A stretch of 64,000 nt of DNA, from positions 124,001 through 188,000 of the forward strand of contig NZ_BKAU01000001.1 of the NCBI RefSeq assembly GCF_007992715.1. The letters are read 5' to 3'. Below the pieces are notes generated by a model, which saw only the letters and a program-made list of their open reading frames with translations, did not search any database and had not been told where the DNA came from. The position numbers and the translations under genes are program-made. Shown here piece after piece: positions 1-9,109 of the stretch; positions within the stretch are counted from its first letter, which is position 1; every line of letters starts with the position of its first letter. This stretch comes from Chitinophaga cymbidii. GTDB taxonomy: Bacteria; Bacteroidota; Bacteroidia; Chitinophagales; Chitinophagaceae.

Positions 1-551
1 ACAACAAAGCGCTGGCGGACCAGCTGAAATACAATCAGAACATTTCCGGCAGCATCCTCAGCCCGTTCGAAGCATGGCTGACCATCCGCGGCATTGAAAC
101 ACTTTCCCTGCGGCTGGAAAAACAATGCGCCAACGCCATGGCGGTAGCCACCTGGCTGGCGGAGCATCCGGCGGTAGACAAAGTTTTCTATCCCGGCCTC
201 GCCACCCACAAACATCATCACATCGCCCGCAAACAACAAAAAGGATATGGCGGCATGGTCAGCTTCACATTGAAAGACGACCTGCTCAAAAATGCGATCC
301 GCATCGTGAACGCCACCAAGCTCTTCCGCCTCGCGGAAAGTTTCGGCGGCGTGAAAAGCATGCTCAGCCACCCGGTGACCATGACGCACCGCAATATCCC
401 GGAGGACTTCCGCCGCAAAGCCGGCGTGCAGGATTCCTGCATCCGCCTTTCCGTAGGCATCGAAGACGCGGAAGACCTTATCAACGATCTCAAACAAGCA
501 CTGGATAAACTTAATCAGCCGATTGGCAAACAAATTACCGTACTGCAATAA
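1..551 (+). CDS. Cys/Met metabolism PLP-dependent enzyme, C-terminal part (cystathionine gamma-synthase-like)
   Basis: The reading frame is open from base 3 and gives the last 182 residues of a trans-sulfuration-family enzyme; the N-terminal half, including the PLP lysine, lies before the window. The visible part carries the family C-terminal domain, with the SFGGVKSMLSHP stretch and the CIRLSVGIED stretch that contact the substrate carboxylate in this family. Members use O-acyl-homoserine or cystathionine to make or break C-S bonds. The homoserine dehydrogenase that starts two bases after this stop argues for methionine synthesis from homoserine, so cystathionine gamma-synthase or O-acylhomoserine sulfhydrylase is likelier than a degradative lyase. 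The exact reaction cannot be settled from this fragment. Confidence 0.85.
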   Translation, partial: NKALADQLKYNQNISGSILSPFEAWLTIRGIETLSLRLEKQCANAMAVATWLAEHPAVDKVFYPGLATHKHHHIARKQQKGYGGMVSFTLKDDLLKNAIRIVNATKLFRLAESFGGVKSMLSHPVTMTHRNIPEDFRRKAGVQDSCIRLSVGIEDAEDLINDLKQALDKLNQPIGKQITVLQ

Positions 552-553
552 AT

Positions 554-1738
554 ATGGAAACAAAGAACATCAATCTCGGCATCTTCGGTTTTGGCTGCGT
601 AGGCCAGGGACTCTATGAAGTGCTGAACCGTACAAAAGGTATCAACGCAAGGATCAAAAAGATTTGCATTAAAGACCCGAACAAGCCTCGCCCGATTGAC
701 ATGAGCTATTTCACAACGGATGCGGACGAGATACTGGACGACCCTACCATTGACGTGGTGGTGGAACTGATCAATGAAACAGACGCCGCGTTCAGCATCG
801 TGAGCAAGGCGCTGAAAAACGGGAAAGCCGTGGTGAGCGCCAGCAAACGCATGATCGCGGAAAACCTGCCCGCCCTGTACCAGCTGCAGGTGGACAATAA
901 AGTACCGTTCCTTTATGAGGCATCCAGCTGCGCGAGCATTCCCATCATCCGCAACCTGGAAGAATATTACGATAACGACCTGCTCAATGCGGTGGAAGGT
1001 ATCTGTAACGGCTCTACGAACTACATCCTCACCCGCATCTTTGAAGACAACATGAGCTTCGACGAGGCGCTGAAGAAAGCGCAGGAGCTGGGCTTCGCGG
1101 AAACCGATCCTTCGCTGGACGTGGAAGGCTACGATCCCAAATTCAAGATCGTCATCCTGCTGCTGCATGCCTTCGGCACCTTCGTGCGGCCGGAAGAAGT
1201 GTTCAACTTCGGCATCAACCACCTGAATGATTTCGATATACAGTTCGCCAGGCAGCGCAACTCCACCATCAAGCTGATCGGCAACTGCCGCCGGCAGAAC
1301 GGCAGCGTGAACGCTTACGTGCTGCCACACCTCGTGCGCGAGCATAACCTGCTCTACGATGTATACAACGAATACAACGGTGTACTGCTGGAAAGCGCTT
1401 TTACGGACAAACAATTCTTCGTGGGCAAGGGCGCGGGCGGCACCGCCACCGGCAGCGCCGTGCTGAGCGATATCTCCGCATTGCTGTACAACTACCGCTA
1501 CGAATACAAGAAGATCAAACAATCCAACCAGCCCGCATTTACCAACGACGTGCAGTTGAAAGTATACGTGCGGTACAAAACTCCCGACCAGGTGAACCTC
1601 ACGGAGTTCTACAACATTTCGGAGAAATATGAATCACCGGAATACCGCTATGTAGTAGGCACCATCAACCTGCAAAAGCTGAAAGACGCGGCATGGCTGA
1701 AGAACAAAGAAGTGAACCTGCTGGTGCTGGAACATTGA
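554..1738 (+). CDS. hom: homoserine dehydrogenase
   Basis: This 394-residue protein reduces aspartate semialdehyde to homoserine, the branch-point of threonine and methionine synthesis. The N-terminus has a Rossmann dinucleotide motif (GFGCVG, residues 12-17). The middle holds the catalytic-domain signature around VEGICNGSTNYIL and the EGYDPKFK segment. It is monofunctional, with no aspartokinase fused. About 75 residues follow the catalytic domain and could be a small regulatory domain resembling ACT; that is a guess from length and position. It follows the preceding sulfur-amino-acid gene by two bases, so the two are surely co-transcribed. A strong hairpin ends the unit. Confidence 0.93.
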   Translation: METKNINLGIFGFGCVGQGLYEVLNRTKGINARIKKICIKDPNKPRPIDMSYFTTDADEILDDPTIDVVVELINETDAAFSIVSKALKNGKAVVSASKRMIAENLPALYQLQVDNKVPFLYEASSCASIPIIRNLEEYYDNDLLNAVEGICNGSTNYILTRIFEDNMSFDEALKKAQELGFAETDPSLDVEGYDPKFKIVILLLHAFGTFVRPEEVFNFGINHLNDFDIQFARQRNSTIKLIGNCRRQNGSVNAYVLPHLVREHNLLYDVYNEYNGVLLESAFTDKQFFVGKGAGGTATGSAVLSDISALLYNYRYEYKKIKQSNQPAFTNDVQLKVYVRYKTPDQVNLTEFYNISEKYESPEYRYVVGTINLQKLKDAAWLKNKEVNLLVLEH

Positions 1739-1759
1739 TCCAGCGCATCAACGCATAAA

Positions 1760-1790
1760 AAAAGAGAAAGGTATCACACCTTTCTCTTTT
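1760..1790. terminator. bidirectional intrinsic terminator between hom and the lipoprotein genes
   Basis: Perfect 13-bp inverted repeat (arms 1760-1772 and 1778-1790, AAAAGAGAAAGGT with a 5-base loop). The A-rich left flank and T-rich right flank let it work in both directions. It sits between two convergent genes. Confidence 0.9.
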
Positions 1791-1811
1791 TCACTTAATA
1801 ACCAGTCTTGC

Positions 1812-2639
1812 CTATTTCAGATCGATATATTCAAATTTGGAAGTATACTCGCTCGTTCTGTCCGCTTCCACATCCGTTTCCTTCGTTACGGTAGACTCCA
1901 GCAAACCGTCCGTGCTGAACGTGTGCGTGTAATCAGAGCGCCAGCGCTCCTGTTCCGTTGGTTTATAGACCGTAACAGAAGAAGCGACGAGATTGGCGCT
2001 GATATGCGTCAGCTCCATGTCCGCGTACCAGAAAAGCACATCGCCGCTGGTCAGCTTGCCGAGGCCGGGCTTATCCGTGTGATAAGTATAGGTAACTTCC
2101 TCCATCAGCATGAACGTGTTGGTGCCATCGAAGTTCTGGGCATAAAGCTCATCCTTTGTGATGTTGTCGCCCGTCCACGTGAGCTTGTGATAAGAGGAGC
2201 GGTCACCCTGATTATTGATGTAATGTATCTCCGACATTTTGCCGTTGGCATACCTAATGGAATCGTAACCGCCGGGGCCGTAGCCGGTTTCATTTTCCCG
2301 GTAATACTGCAGCCTTACCACGTTGTTGCCATCATATATCAATTCGGCATAAGGACGTTTCACGCCGTCTTCAAATTCGCTCAGCCTGATGATCCTGCCG
2401 CCTTCCCAGGCGATCTCCATGGAATCCGATAAATACTCGTCGCCATCCTGGCTGTAGTCGTACAGCTTGTGAACGGTGCCGTCCGCGTTGTAAGTGAAAC
2501 GAAGCGTATCGTGCGCCATCATGATGCGGGAGACCTGCCAGTTATGTTCTCCGGGGTTGTTGTCGCCACCTTTATCGTCTTTGCTGCAGGCAGTGAATAG
2601 CAGGGTCAGTACGGCAAGGCCGAGGGTTGTTTTTTTCAT
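1812..2639 (-). CDS. putative surface lipoprotein, paralogue of the next gene
   Basis: Unrecognised 275-residue protein. I start it at the ATG at 2639 because a lipoprotein signal follows at once: MKK, a hydrophobic stretch and the lipobox LFTAC with Cys18. The open frame extends upstream to 2726, but that extension is polar and overlaps the neighbouring gene. The mature protein begins CSKDDKGGD, an acidic, lysine-led start like the lipoprotein export signal described for Bacteroidota surface lipoproteins. The body is made of short segments such as YNADGT, IAWEGG and YDGNNV, reminiscent of YD-repeat or DUF4595-type beta-rich proteins. It aligns by eye along its length with the gene just upstream, so the pair is a tandem duplication. 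Function unknown. Confidence 0.8.
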   Translation of the reverse strand: MKKTTLGLAVLTLLFTACSKDDKGGDNNPGEHNWQVSRIMMAHDTLRFTYNADGTVHKLYDYSQDGDEYLSDSMEIAWEGGRIIRLSEFEDGVKRPYAELIYDGNNVVRLQYYRENETGYGPGGYDSIRYANGKMSEIHYINNQGDRSSYHKLTWTGDNITKDELYAQNFDGTNTFMLMEEVTYTYHTDKPGLGKLTSGDVLFWYADMELTHISANLVASSVTVYKPTEQERWRSDYTHTFSTDGLLESTVTKETDVEADRTSEYTSKFEYIDLK

Positions 2640-2658
2640 AGAATGCGTATGGATTTGT

Positions 2659-3471
2659 TTAGTTCTTTTCGATGAATGTGTAGGAATTGTGCAGGATGGT
2701 TGTTTCGTCCTCTTCCATATCCTCATCCGTTACCACCGCGGTGGACAACAGCCCTTCCGTGGTATAGGTATACTCCACGGTTCTGCGGAAAGCGAGCGCT
2801 TCCCCGGAGGCGTACCTGGCTTCCGCTTTTTCGAGCGCGTTGGCGCTGAGGAAAGTATAATCGTCCTGGTAAAAGAGAAAAGCGAAATTGCCTTTTATGC
2901 TGGCGGACAGGCCGGGCTTTTCGTTATAGGTATAGGTGATCACCAGGTCCGCTACGGGCGGGCCGGCGACAACAGAAAACTGTTCTTCCTTCACGATGTT
3001 GCCGTTCTCCCAGGTATAAACGGAGAACGAATTGCGGTAATCACCGTTGATGTGGTGGCACTCGGCGAGCTTGCCGTTATCGTACACCAGCGAATCATGA
3101 TCGGTTACTGCTATTTCCGTTGCGTCTACGAAATTATAATAGTCTATCCGCACCAGCTGATCGCCGTTGTAAGTAAAAACACGGTCCAGGCGCGTGCCGC
3201 CCTCCACTTCATACAGCAGGAACCTGGCAACCTTGCCGTTAGCGTATTCCAGCCGGGTGGAATCATTCCATCCGTAGGCTTTGCCAAAGCGGGCGAACTG
3301 TTTCACCGTAGCGTCCCCATTATAAAAAAGCTGCACAGAATCTTCTTCATTGACGATACGGTCCAGCAACCATTCTTTTTCAGGAACGGTGATATCTCCC
3401 GGTGTATCTTTTTTGCTGCAGGCGGCGAAAGAGAAGGCGGCTGCCATCAGAACGAATAAGGATCTTTTCAT
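2659..3471 (-). CDS. putative surface lipoprotein, paralogue of the preceding entry
   Basis: Unrecognised 270-residue lipoprotein. The signal peptide has the lipobox SFAAC with Cys18, and the mature end is CSKKDTPGD. Segments such as LFYNGDATVKQFARFG, LEYANGKVARF, FTYNGDQLVRIDYY and YTWENGNIVKEEQF correspond in order to segments of the downstream copy, which supports a tandem duplication followed by divergence. The repeated pattern of short beta-strand and turn units suggests an extracellular beta-rich fold. It is the first gene of a two-gene unit; 19 bases separate it from its paralogue. A candidate -7 box lies at 3518-3525. Confidence 0.8.
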   Translation of the reverse strand: MKRSLFVLMAAAFSFAACSKKDTPGDITVPEKEWLLDRIVNEEDSVQLFYNGDATVKQFARFGKAYGWNDSTRLEYANGKVARFLLYEVEGGTRLDRVFTYNGDQLVRIDYYNFVDATEIAVTDHDSLVYDNGKLAECHHINGDYRNSFSVYTWENGNIVKEEQFSVVAGPPVADLVITYTYNEKPGLSASIKGNFAFLFYQDDYTFLSANALEKAEARYASGEALAFRRTVEYTYTTEGLLSTAVVTDEDMEEDETTILHNSYTFIEKN

Positions 3472-3517
3472 GGTATCACAGGCATAGGTGAACGGTCAAC
3501 AATTTGCTTTACGGGAA

Positions 3518-3525
3518 CAAATATA
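3518..3525 (-). promoter_or_regulatory. candidate -7 element for the lipoprotein pair
   Basis: TATATTTG on the minus strand matches the Bacteroidota TAnnTTTG -7 consensus about 47 bases before the start codon. No good -33 TTTG is seen at the expected distance, so this rests on one element. Confidence 0.45.
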
Positions 3526-3552
3526 AAAATAATTTGTTTAATGTATAAAAAA

Positions 3553-4122
3553 TTATAACATGGAAAGACGGGCGGACACCTGGCTGATGGGCAGCCCCAT
3601 CACATTGTAAAAGCATCCGTTAATGCGGTCTATCCCCACCGCGCCGATCCATTCCTGGATAGCGTAGGCGCCGGCCTTGTCAAATGGCTGGTAATGATCC
3701 ACATAATAAATGATCTGCACTTCGCTCAGCGGTGAAAAATGGACTTCGGTGACCTGGGAGAAGGCTTCTTCCTTGCCGTTATAGCGGATCACCACGCCGG
3801 TGATCACCTCGTGTATCCGGCCGCTTAAAGTGGACAAAATACGGATCGCATCCGCGCGGTCTGCCGGTTTGCCGATGATATTTCCGTCCAGCACCACAAT
3901 GGTGTCCGCCGCTATGATGATCTCTGATGCGTCGTACAGCTGCGCTACGGCGTCCGCTTTTTGCCGGGCGATGAACACCGGCACCTCCGCAATGGGCATG
4001 CCTTCGGGAAATGTTTCGTCCGCCTCGCTTACTTTCACTTCAAAGGGAATACCGGCCTGTTCCAGCAGCTGCCGGCGGCGGGGGGACTGCGAGGCGAGGA
4101 TCACGGGTTTGCCAACGTACAT
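3553..4122 (-). CDS. maf: Maf-family nucleoside triphosphate pyrophosphatase
   Basis: The 189-residue length is that of the family. Near the N-terminus is the Maf signature ASQSPRRRQLLEQAG, followed by the EADETFPEG acidic segment and the DTIVVLDGNIIGKP motif around the catalytic Asp. Maf proteins hydrolyse non-canonical or excess pyrimidine nucleoside triphosphates to monophosphates; the dTTP/UTP-type subfamily is the closest by eye. It is the last gene of a leftward run. The stop of ubiA overlaps its ATG by one base (TAATG), which implies translational coupling. Confidence 0.92.
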   Translation of the reverse strand: MYVGKPVILASQSPRRRQLLEQAGIPFEVKVSEADETFPEGMPIAEVPVFIARQKADAVAQLYDASEIIIAADTIVVLDGNIIGKPADRADAIRILSTLSGRIHEVITGVVIRYNGKEEAFSQVTEVHFSPLSEVQIIYYVDHYQPFDKAGAYAIQEWIGAVGIDRINGCFYNVMGLPISQVSARLSML

Positions 4123-5066
4123 TATAGCATGATTTTAAAGAAGATCATTGAAAGGATGCCGGTAAGCATCACCACTTTTATCCAGGTGCTGATCCGGTGG
4201 TAATGTTCCGGCTGATAGGCGCTCATGAAAGGTTTCTGCACGAACCAAATGAACGGAAAGAGCACGAACAGGAGAATGTATCCCGCCGCCACGTACCATC
4301 CCTTGCTGAATGTAACAATGAGGATGACCAGCAGCAGGATGGCCAGCAGGAACATCATGCCCATCGTGAAGCGTTTCGCTTTTTTCACGCCCCATACGAT
4401 GGGAATCGTGCGGCAGCCGTCCTTGCTGTCCCCGATCATGTCTTCCAGGTCTTTCACGATCTCGCGGATCATGGACAGCACAAAGGCAAAGAGCGCATAC
4501 ACCCCGATGATCTTGATGAGCTTGCGGCCCTCGAAGGACATGATGGCTTCGAAGCTCTCATAGATCTGCCTTTCATAAAAGCCTACCACTACCACGCTCA
4601 GCGCCGTCAGCAGGGAGATCACCACATTGCCGATCAGCACCTGCCGCTTGAAGGAAGTGGAATAGAACCACAGCAGCAAGGTGCAGAACACCTGCACGAA
4701 ACCAAGGTAAAACTGCCCGATCTGGAAAGCCACCAGGAACCCCATGGATACACCCGCCATATTTAATATGGTATGCCAGGCCATGGCCCAGCGGCGGTTG
4801 ATGATCTTGTCCACGATCATCTTGTCCGGCTTGTTCACCAGATCGATATTGATGTCGAAATAGTCATTGATGATATATCCGCCAGCGGCCACCAAAATGG
4901 TGGATATGCAAAGCATGAGGAAATGCGGGAAAGATAACGAAGGTTCAGCCCCGCTGTTCAGCAACACCGGCTCCACCACGCAGTATTGCAAAAGGAACTG
5001 TGTGAGCGCTATGTAGATCAGGTTCGGATACCGGACCATTCTGAAAAATGCTGCCAGCAGGTTCAT
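4122..5066 (-). CDS. UbiA-family prenyltransferase (geranylgeranylglycerol-phosphate geranylgeranyltransferase-like)
   Basis: Integral membrane protein of 314 residues. The start at 5066 is chosen because the open frame upstream of it overlaps kdsC and reads as Arg-rich non-protein sequence. The two Asp-rich motifs of the family are present: NDYFDINID in the first half and DLEDMIGDSKDG in the second; these bind Mg and the prenyl diphosphate. About eight hydrophobic segments lie around them. Bacteroidota homologues are often labelled geranylgeranylglycerol-phosphate transferases, but the aromatic or polar acceptor cannot be read from sequence. It sits between kdsC and maf in one operon and overlaps the maf start by one base. 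Confidence 0.85.
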   Translation of the reverse strand: MNLLAAFFRMVRYPNLIYIALTQFLLQYCVVEPVLLNSGAEPSLSFPHFLMLCISTILVAAGGYIINDYFDINIDLVNKPDKMIVDKIINRRWAMAWHTILNMAGVSMGFLVAFQIGQFYLGFVQVFCTLLLWFYSTSFKRQVLIGNVVISLLTALSVVVVGFYERQIYESFEAIMSFEGRKLIKIIGVYALFAFVLSMIREIVKDLEDMIGDSKDGCRTIPIVWGVKKAKRFTMGMMFLLAILLLVILIVTFSKGWYVAAGYILLFVLFPFIWFVQKPFMSAYQPEHYHRISTWIKVVMLTGILSMIFFKIML

Positions 5067-5089
5067 GTCTTGAAAATTATCAATGATGG

Positions 5090-5611
5090 TTATTTGGAAG
5101 GAACGCCTTCGTCCAGCAGCCAGTGACCGTTCAGCTTCAGCACTTTTTCGATCACGTCGCGCACGCAGCCCTGGCCGCCCGCAACAGGAGAAATGTACCG
5201 GGAAATGCTTTTGATCTCGGGAGCGGCGTCGGCAGGACAGGCGGCGATGCCGCACAGCTGCATGGCGCGGTGATCCGGGATGTCGTCGCCCATGAACAGC
5301 ATTTGTTCCCAGAGCAGGTCATGCTCCAGGGCATAGTCTTCCAGTTTTTCCGATTTGTCGGTCACGCCGGTGAATATGTCCGTGATGCCCAGCCCGTTCA
5401 GCCGGGTGACCACGCTTTCCGAGCGGCCGCCGGAAATAACGGCGATGCGGTACCCCATTTTCACGGCCAGCTGCAGGGCATATCCGTCCCGGATGTTCAT
5501 CTTGCGGCTCTGCTCCCCGCCGGGCAGCAGCTGTATAGTGCCGTCCGTCAGTACGCCGTCCACGTCGAATATGAACGTGCGGATGTGCCGGAATTGTTCC
5601 AATACGTTCAT
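5090..5611 (-). CDS. kdsC: KDO-8-phosphate phosphatase, HAD superfamily
   Basis: The 173-residue protein has the HAD nucleophile motif FDVDGVLTDG (Asp16 and Asp18), the ISGGRSE motif with the second phosphate-binding residue, a lysine at SEKLEDY and the GDDIPD motif for Mg. No cap domain is present, as expected for tetrameric KdsC. It releases phosphate from 3-deoxy-D-manno-octulosonate 8-phosphate in lipopolysaccharide inner-core synthesis. A TAnnTTTG box just upstream (5634-5641) suggests a promoter of its own within the leftward gene run. Confidence 0.9.
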   Translation of the reverse strand: MNVLEQFRHIRTFIFDVDGVLTDGTIQLLPGGEQSRKMNIRDGYALQLAVKMGYRIAVISGGRSESVVTRLNGLGITDIFTGVTDKSEKLEDYALEHDLLWEQMLFMGDDIPDHRAMQLCGIAACPADAAPEIKSISRYISPVAGGQGCVRDVIEKVLKLNGHWLLDEGVPSK

Positions 5612-5633
5612 CTTTACACGCGGTTAATGTGCG

Positions 5634-5664
5634 CAAAAATATCTGTAAAAACGGATTTCGCCAA
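5634..5664 (-). promoter_or_regulatory. candidate promoter for kdsC-ubiA-maf
   Basis: TATTTTTG at 5634-5641 on the minus strand fits the TAnnTTTG -7 consensus. A TTG at 5662-5664 lies 20 bases upstream as a possible -33 element. The predicted start of transcription is about 18 bases before the kdsC ATG. Confidence 0.55.
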
Positions 5665-5705
5665 TAATGATATTGCGAATGGATGAAGACATGCGCCGGG
5701 AAGTC

Positions 5706-6476
5706 TTACTCCCCCGAATGATGGAACTGGTAAATGCTTTCGGACAGCAGGGGGTATATCTGCTGCATGGCGGGGTATTGCTGCAAAATGGCAGTGTGCA
5801 GGGCCATCGTCTTTTCATCCTGCCGCAGGGCCGGCCCGGTTTGTACGCTTTCCGGCGGATATTTGTCCAGCCGCAGGAAAGTTTCCTTGATGATCGGCGT
5901 CAGCAGTGAGAAGTCGCGCCCCTCCTGCTCGCAGTAAAATTTGGCGAGGGCGATGAGGTGGTTCGTGAAATTATTGCAAAAAACGGCGGCCAGGTGCATC
6001 TGCAGCCGCTGCGCGGAGTTCATGTACGCGATGGTGGAAGAAATGCTCAGTGCCAGGGCGTGCAGCCTTTTCTGCACTTCCTCGTTCACGGCTTCCAGGA
6101 GAATGGGGATGGCGGGATAGCTTTTCACCTCCTTCCGGATGCTTTGCAGGGGGTACATCACGCCGGTGTTGGTGGTGATGCGGGAAATGGCCTCCATCGG
6201 CACCGCCCCCGCGGTATGCACCACAATGCGCCGGCCCAGGCGCAGCTGGTCGTTCAGTTCGGGGATCACGCTGTCGCTCACCGCCAGGAGGTACACATCG
6301 GCCTCCATATTTATATCCAGCAGGTCGTCCGTATATTCCCCGCCCAGCAGCTCCGCCAGCTCGCGGGCATTTTCTTTCTTACGGCTGATGACCTGCTTTA
6401 CATGGTGACCGTGCAGTTTCATCAGATGCCCGAAACAGTGCGCCACATTCCCCGCCCCGATAATTACTATATCCAT
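5706..6476 (-). CDS. Rossmann-like / DUF2520 domain protein
   Basis: Predicted soluble NAD(P)-binding protein of 256 residues. I start at 6476 (MDIVIIGAGNVA) because the dinucleotide-binding GAGNVA motif should lie near the N-terminus; the open frame upstream adds 16 unlikely residues. The N-terminal part is like the F420/NADP oxidoreductase fold, and the C-terminal helical part, with MNSAQRLQMHLAAVFCNNFTNHL, is the DUF2520 domain. Substrate unknown; no pathway role is established for the family as far as I know. It precedes kdsC by 94 bases in the same direction. Confidence 0.85.
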   Translation of the reverse strand: MDIVIIGAGNVAHCFGHLMKLHGHHVKQVISRKKENARELAELLGGEYTDDLLDINMEADVYLLAVSDSVIPELNDQLRLGRRIVVHTAGAVPMEAISRITTNTGVMYPLQSIRKEVKSYPAIPILLEAVNEEVQKRLHALALSISSTIAYMNSAQRLQMHLAAVFCNNFTNHLIALAKFYCEQEGRDFSLLTPIIKETFLRLDKYPPESVQTGPALRQDEKTMALHTAILQQYPAMQQIYPLLSESIYQFHHSGE

Positions 6477-6757
6477 GGTGTATTTCTTTAAACCAGCGGT
6501 CTTGCTGCGCCAAATCCATGCCAACCGCTGTTACATGGGTTATTTTTCTCATGTAATATTAGTGAAACAAAGCTGCCTTTGCGCTAAAAGGGGATAAATA
6601 AATATATGAAAAATCACTTTCGGGCATTGCTGCCTCGAAATCAACTATTTAACAAATACTATTTTTTATATCAACCTGCTTTTATATACTTGCACAAATC
6701 GGATTTGTAACTTTTGTACAAATTTTGGCGTATTATAAGAAATAAAAGCAGGCGTTC

Positions 6758-9109
6758 ATGGCTAAAAATCTCGTAATTGTTGAGTCTCCGGCAAAGGCAA
6801 AAACGATCGAAAAAATACTGGGTAAAGAGTTTGAGGTGAAATCATGTTTCGGCCATATCCGCGACCTTGAGAAGGACGATATGGGCATCGACATTCAAAA
6901 CAACTTTAAACCCAAGTATATAATACCAGAAGACAAGGAAAAAGTTGTAAAAGAACTGAAAAAACTGGCAAAAGACACAGACGAGGTTTGGCTGGCGACG
7001 GATGAGGACCGCGAAGGGGAAGCTATTTCATGGCACCTTTGCGAAGTGCTCGGCCTGGACCCTTCCTCTACCAAACGTATTGTCTTCCACGAGATCACCA
7101 AGCCTGCCATCGAAAAAGCCGTACAAGCGCCCCGCCTGCTGGATATGAACCTGGTCAACGCGCAACAGGCGCGCCGGATACTGGACCGCATCGTGGGTTT
7201 TGAGCTTTCTCCCGTACTGTGGCGGAAAATGAGCATGCGCAACTCCCTGTCCGCCGGCCGCGTACAATCCGTGGCCGTACGCCTCATCGTGGAACGCGAG
7301 CGCGAGATCAACGCCTTCGCCGCCACCAGCAGCTTTAAAGTCGAAGCCTGGTTCCTCGCCAAAGATATCCAGGGCAAAACCCTCGCCTTCAAAGCCGAAG
7401 GCCCCACCCGCTTCAAAACAGCCGAAGACGCCGAAAAGTTCCTGCAGCAATGCATCGGCGCCGCCTATACCGTAAAAGACATCCAGGTAAAGCCGGGCAA
7501 GAAATCGCCCGCCGCACCTTTCACTACCTCCACCCTGCAGCAGGAAGCCAGCCGCAAGCTCGGCTACAGCGTGTCAAAAACCATGCTGCTGGCGCAGAAA
7601 CTGTATGAAAGCGGGCAGATCACCTATATGCGTACAGACTCCGTGAACCTCTCGGAAACTGCCATGACGGACATCAGCAAAGCCATCCACACCAACTATG
7701 GCGAACGCTATTTCCAGTCCCGCAAATACAAGAACAAAAACGAAAGCGCCCAGGAAGCGCACGAGGCCATTCGTCCCACCTACATGGAAAACTCCACGGT
7801 AGACGACTCCGACCTCAAACGGCTATACGAACTGATCTGGAAACGCACCATCGCCAGCCAGATGAGCGACGCCGAACTGGAAAAGACCATCGCCAGGATC
7901 GGTATCTCCACTAATAATGAAGAGCTGACCGCCAGCGGCGAAGTGCTAAAATTCGACGGCTTCCTGAAAATATATATGGAAGGACGGGATGATGAAGATG
8001 AAGGCGATGAAGAACAGGAAGGCGTGCTGCCGCCGCTTACGGTGAAACAGCAGCTGGACCTCCGCGAGATGAAAGCCACCGAACGCTTTACCCGCCCCGC
8101 TCCCCGCTATACGGAAGCCAGCCTCGTGAAGAAGCTGGAAGAGCTGGGCATCGGCCGTCCATCTACCTACGCCCCCACCATCACCACCATCCAGAAACGC
8201 GGTTACGTGGAGAAGCGGGACAAAGAAGGCATCAAAAGGGATTTCCGCATCCTCACCCTGAAGAACGACCAGATCAACAAGGTGACCGACCAGGAAAATA
8301 CCGGTGCAGAAAAAGCCAAGCTCTTCCCCACCGACCTCGGCATGCTGGTGACGGACTTCCTGAAGCAGTACTTCGACCGGGTGATGGACTACGGCTTCAC
8401 CGCAAAAATTGAAGAAGAATTCGACGAAATAGCCAACGGCAAAAAGAAGTGGAACAAAATGCTCCATGACTTTTACGATCCCTTCCATCACAACGTGGAA
8501 GAAACCCTCGAAAAAGCGGAACGCGTGAAAGGCGAACGCCTGCTGGGTGAAGATCCCGCCACCGGCAAGCCCGTCACCGCCCGCATGGGCCGCTTCGGCC
8601 CGATGGTGCAGATCGGTACCGTGGAAGATGAGGAAAAGCCGCGCTTCGCCAAGCTCAAGCAAACGCAAAGCATCGAAACCATCAGCATGGAAGAAGCGAT
8701 GGACCTCTTCCGCCTGCCGCGCAACCTCGGGCTTTTTGAGGGGCTGGACGTAACGGTGAACATCGGCCGCTTTGGTCCGTATGCGCAACACGACAAAAAA
8801 TTCTATTCCCTCAAAAAGGAAATGGACCCTTATACCGTGGAGCTGGAAGAAGTAGCGCCGCTCATCGAAGAAAAACGCAAGGCAAAAGACGAACGCACCA
8901 TTAAAATATTCGAGAAAGAAAAGATACAGGTACTGAAAGGCCCTTACGGTCCGTACCTCAAAGTGGGCCTGAAGAATTTCAGGATACCGAAAGAGAAAAT
9001 AGACACCGCCGCCGACCTGACGGTGGAAGAGGCCAAAGCCATCATCGAAGAAGCAAAGGCCAATCCGCCGAAAAAGAAAGCGCCGCCAAGGAAGAAGAAA
9101 GCGGAGTGA
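6758..9109 (+). CDS. topA: DNA topoisomerase I (type IA)
   Basis: 783 residues. The Toprim domain comes first (LVIVESPAKAKTIEKILG, then the DEDREGEAISWHL metal motif). The strand-cleaving domain has the catalytic Tyr290 in ITYMRTDS and the ARPTY-like GRPSTYAPTI motif. The end carries repeated Topo C-terminal modules (MGRFGPMVQIG, IGRFGPYAQHD, KGPYGPYLKVG) and a Lys-rich tail. Zinc cysteine clusters of the E. coli type are not evident, which is usual for Bacteroidota. It relaxes negative supercoils. The 281-base region upstream is AT-rich, and I find no unambiguous promoter in it. Confidence 0.97.
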   Translation: MAKNLVIVESPAKAKTIEKILGKEFEVKSCFGHIRDLEKDDMGIDIQNNFKPKYIIPEDKEKVVKELKKLAKDTDEVWLATDEDREGEAISWHLCEVLGLDPSSTKRIVFHEITKPAIEKAVQAPRLLDMNLVNAQQARRILDRIVGFELSPVLWRKMSMRNSLSAGRVQSVAVRLIVEREREINAFAATSSFKVEAWFLAKDIQGKTLAFKAEGPTRFKTAEDAEKFLQQCIGAAYTVKDIQVKPGKKSPAAPFTTSTLQQEASRKLGYSVSKTMLLAQKLYESGQITYMRTDSVNLSETAMTDISKAIHTNYGERYFQSRKYKNKNESAQEAHEAIRPTYMENSTVDDSDLKRLYELIWKRTIASQMSDAELEKTIARIGISTNNEELTASGEVLKFDGFLKIYMEGRDDEDEGDEEQEGVLPPLTVKQQLDLREMKATERFTRPAPRYTEASLVKKLEELGIGRPSTYAPTITTIQKRGYVEKRDKEGIKRDFRILTLKNDQINKVTDQENTGAEKAKLFPTDLGMLVTDFLKQYFDRVMDYGFTAKIEEEFDEIANGKKKWNKMLHDFYDPFHHNVEETLEKAERVKGERLLGEDPATGKPVTARMGRFGPMVQIGTVEDEEKPRFAKLKQTQSIETISMEEAMDLFRLPRNLGLFEGLDVTVNIGRFGPYAQHDKKFYSLKKEMDPYTVELEEVAPLIEEKRKAKDERTIKIFEKEKIQVLKGPYGPYLKVGLKNFRIPKEKIDTAADLTVEEAKAIIEEAKANPPKKKAPPRKKKAE

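Noticed and set aside
515..1522. 335-codon frame antisense to hom
   Set aside because: Mirror of the homoserine dehydrogenase codons; no signal of its own.
4122..5255. Extended start of the UbiA-like gene upstream of 5066
   Set aside because: The extra 63 residues are Arg-rich and overlap kdsC; the membrane protein starts naturally at 5066.
6477..6757. Promoter for topA in the AT-rich interval
   Set aside because: Several partial matches (for example TATACTTG at 6685-6692) exist, but none has both boxes, so no site is annotated.
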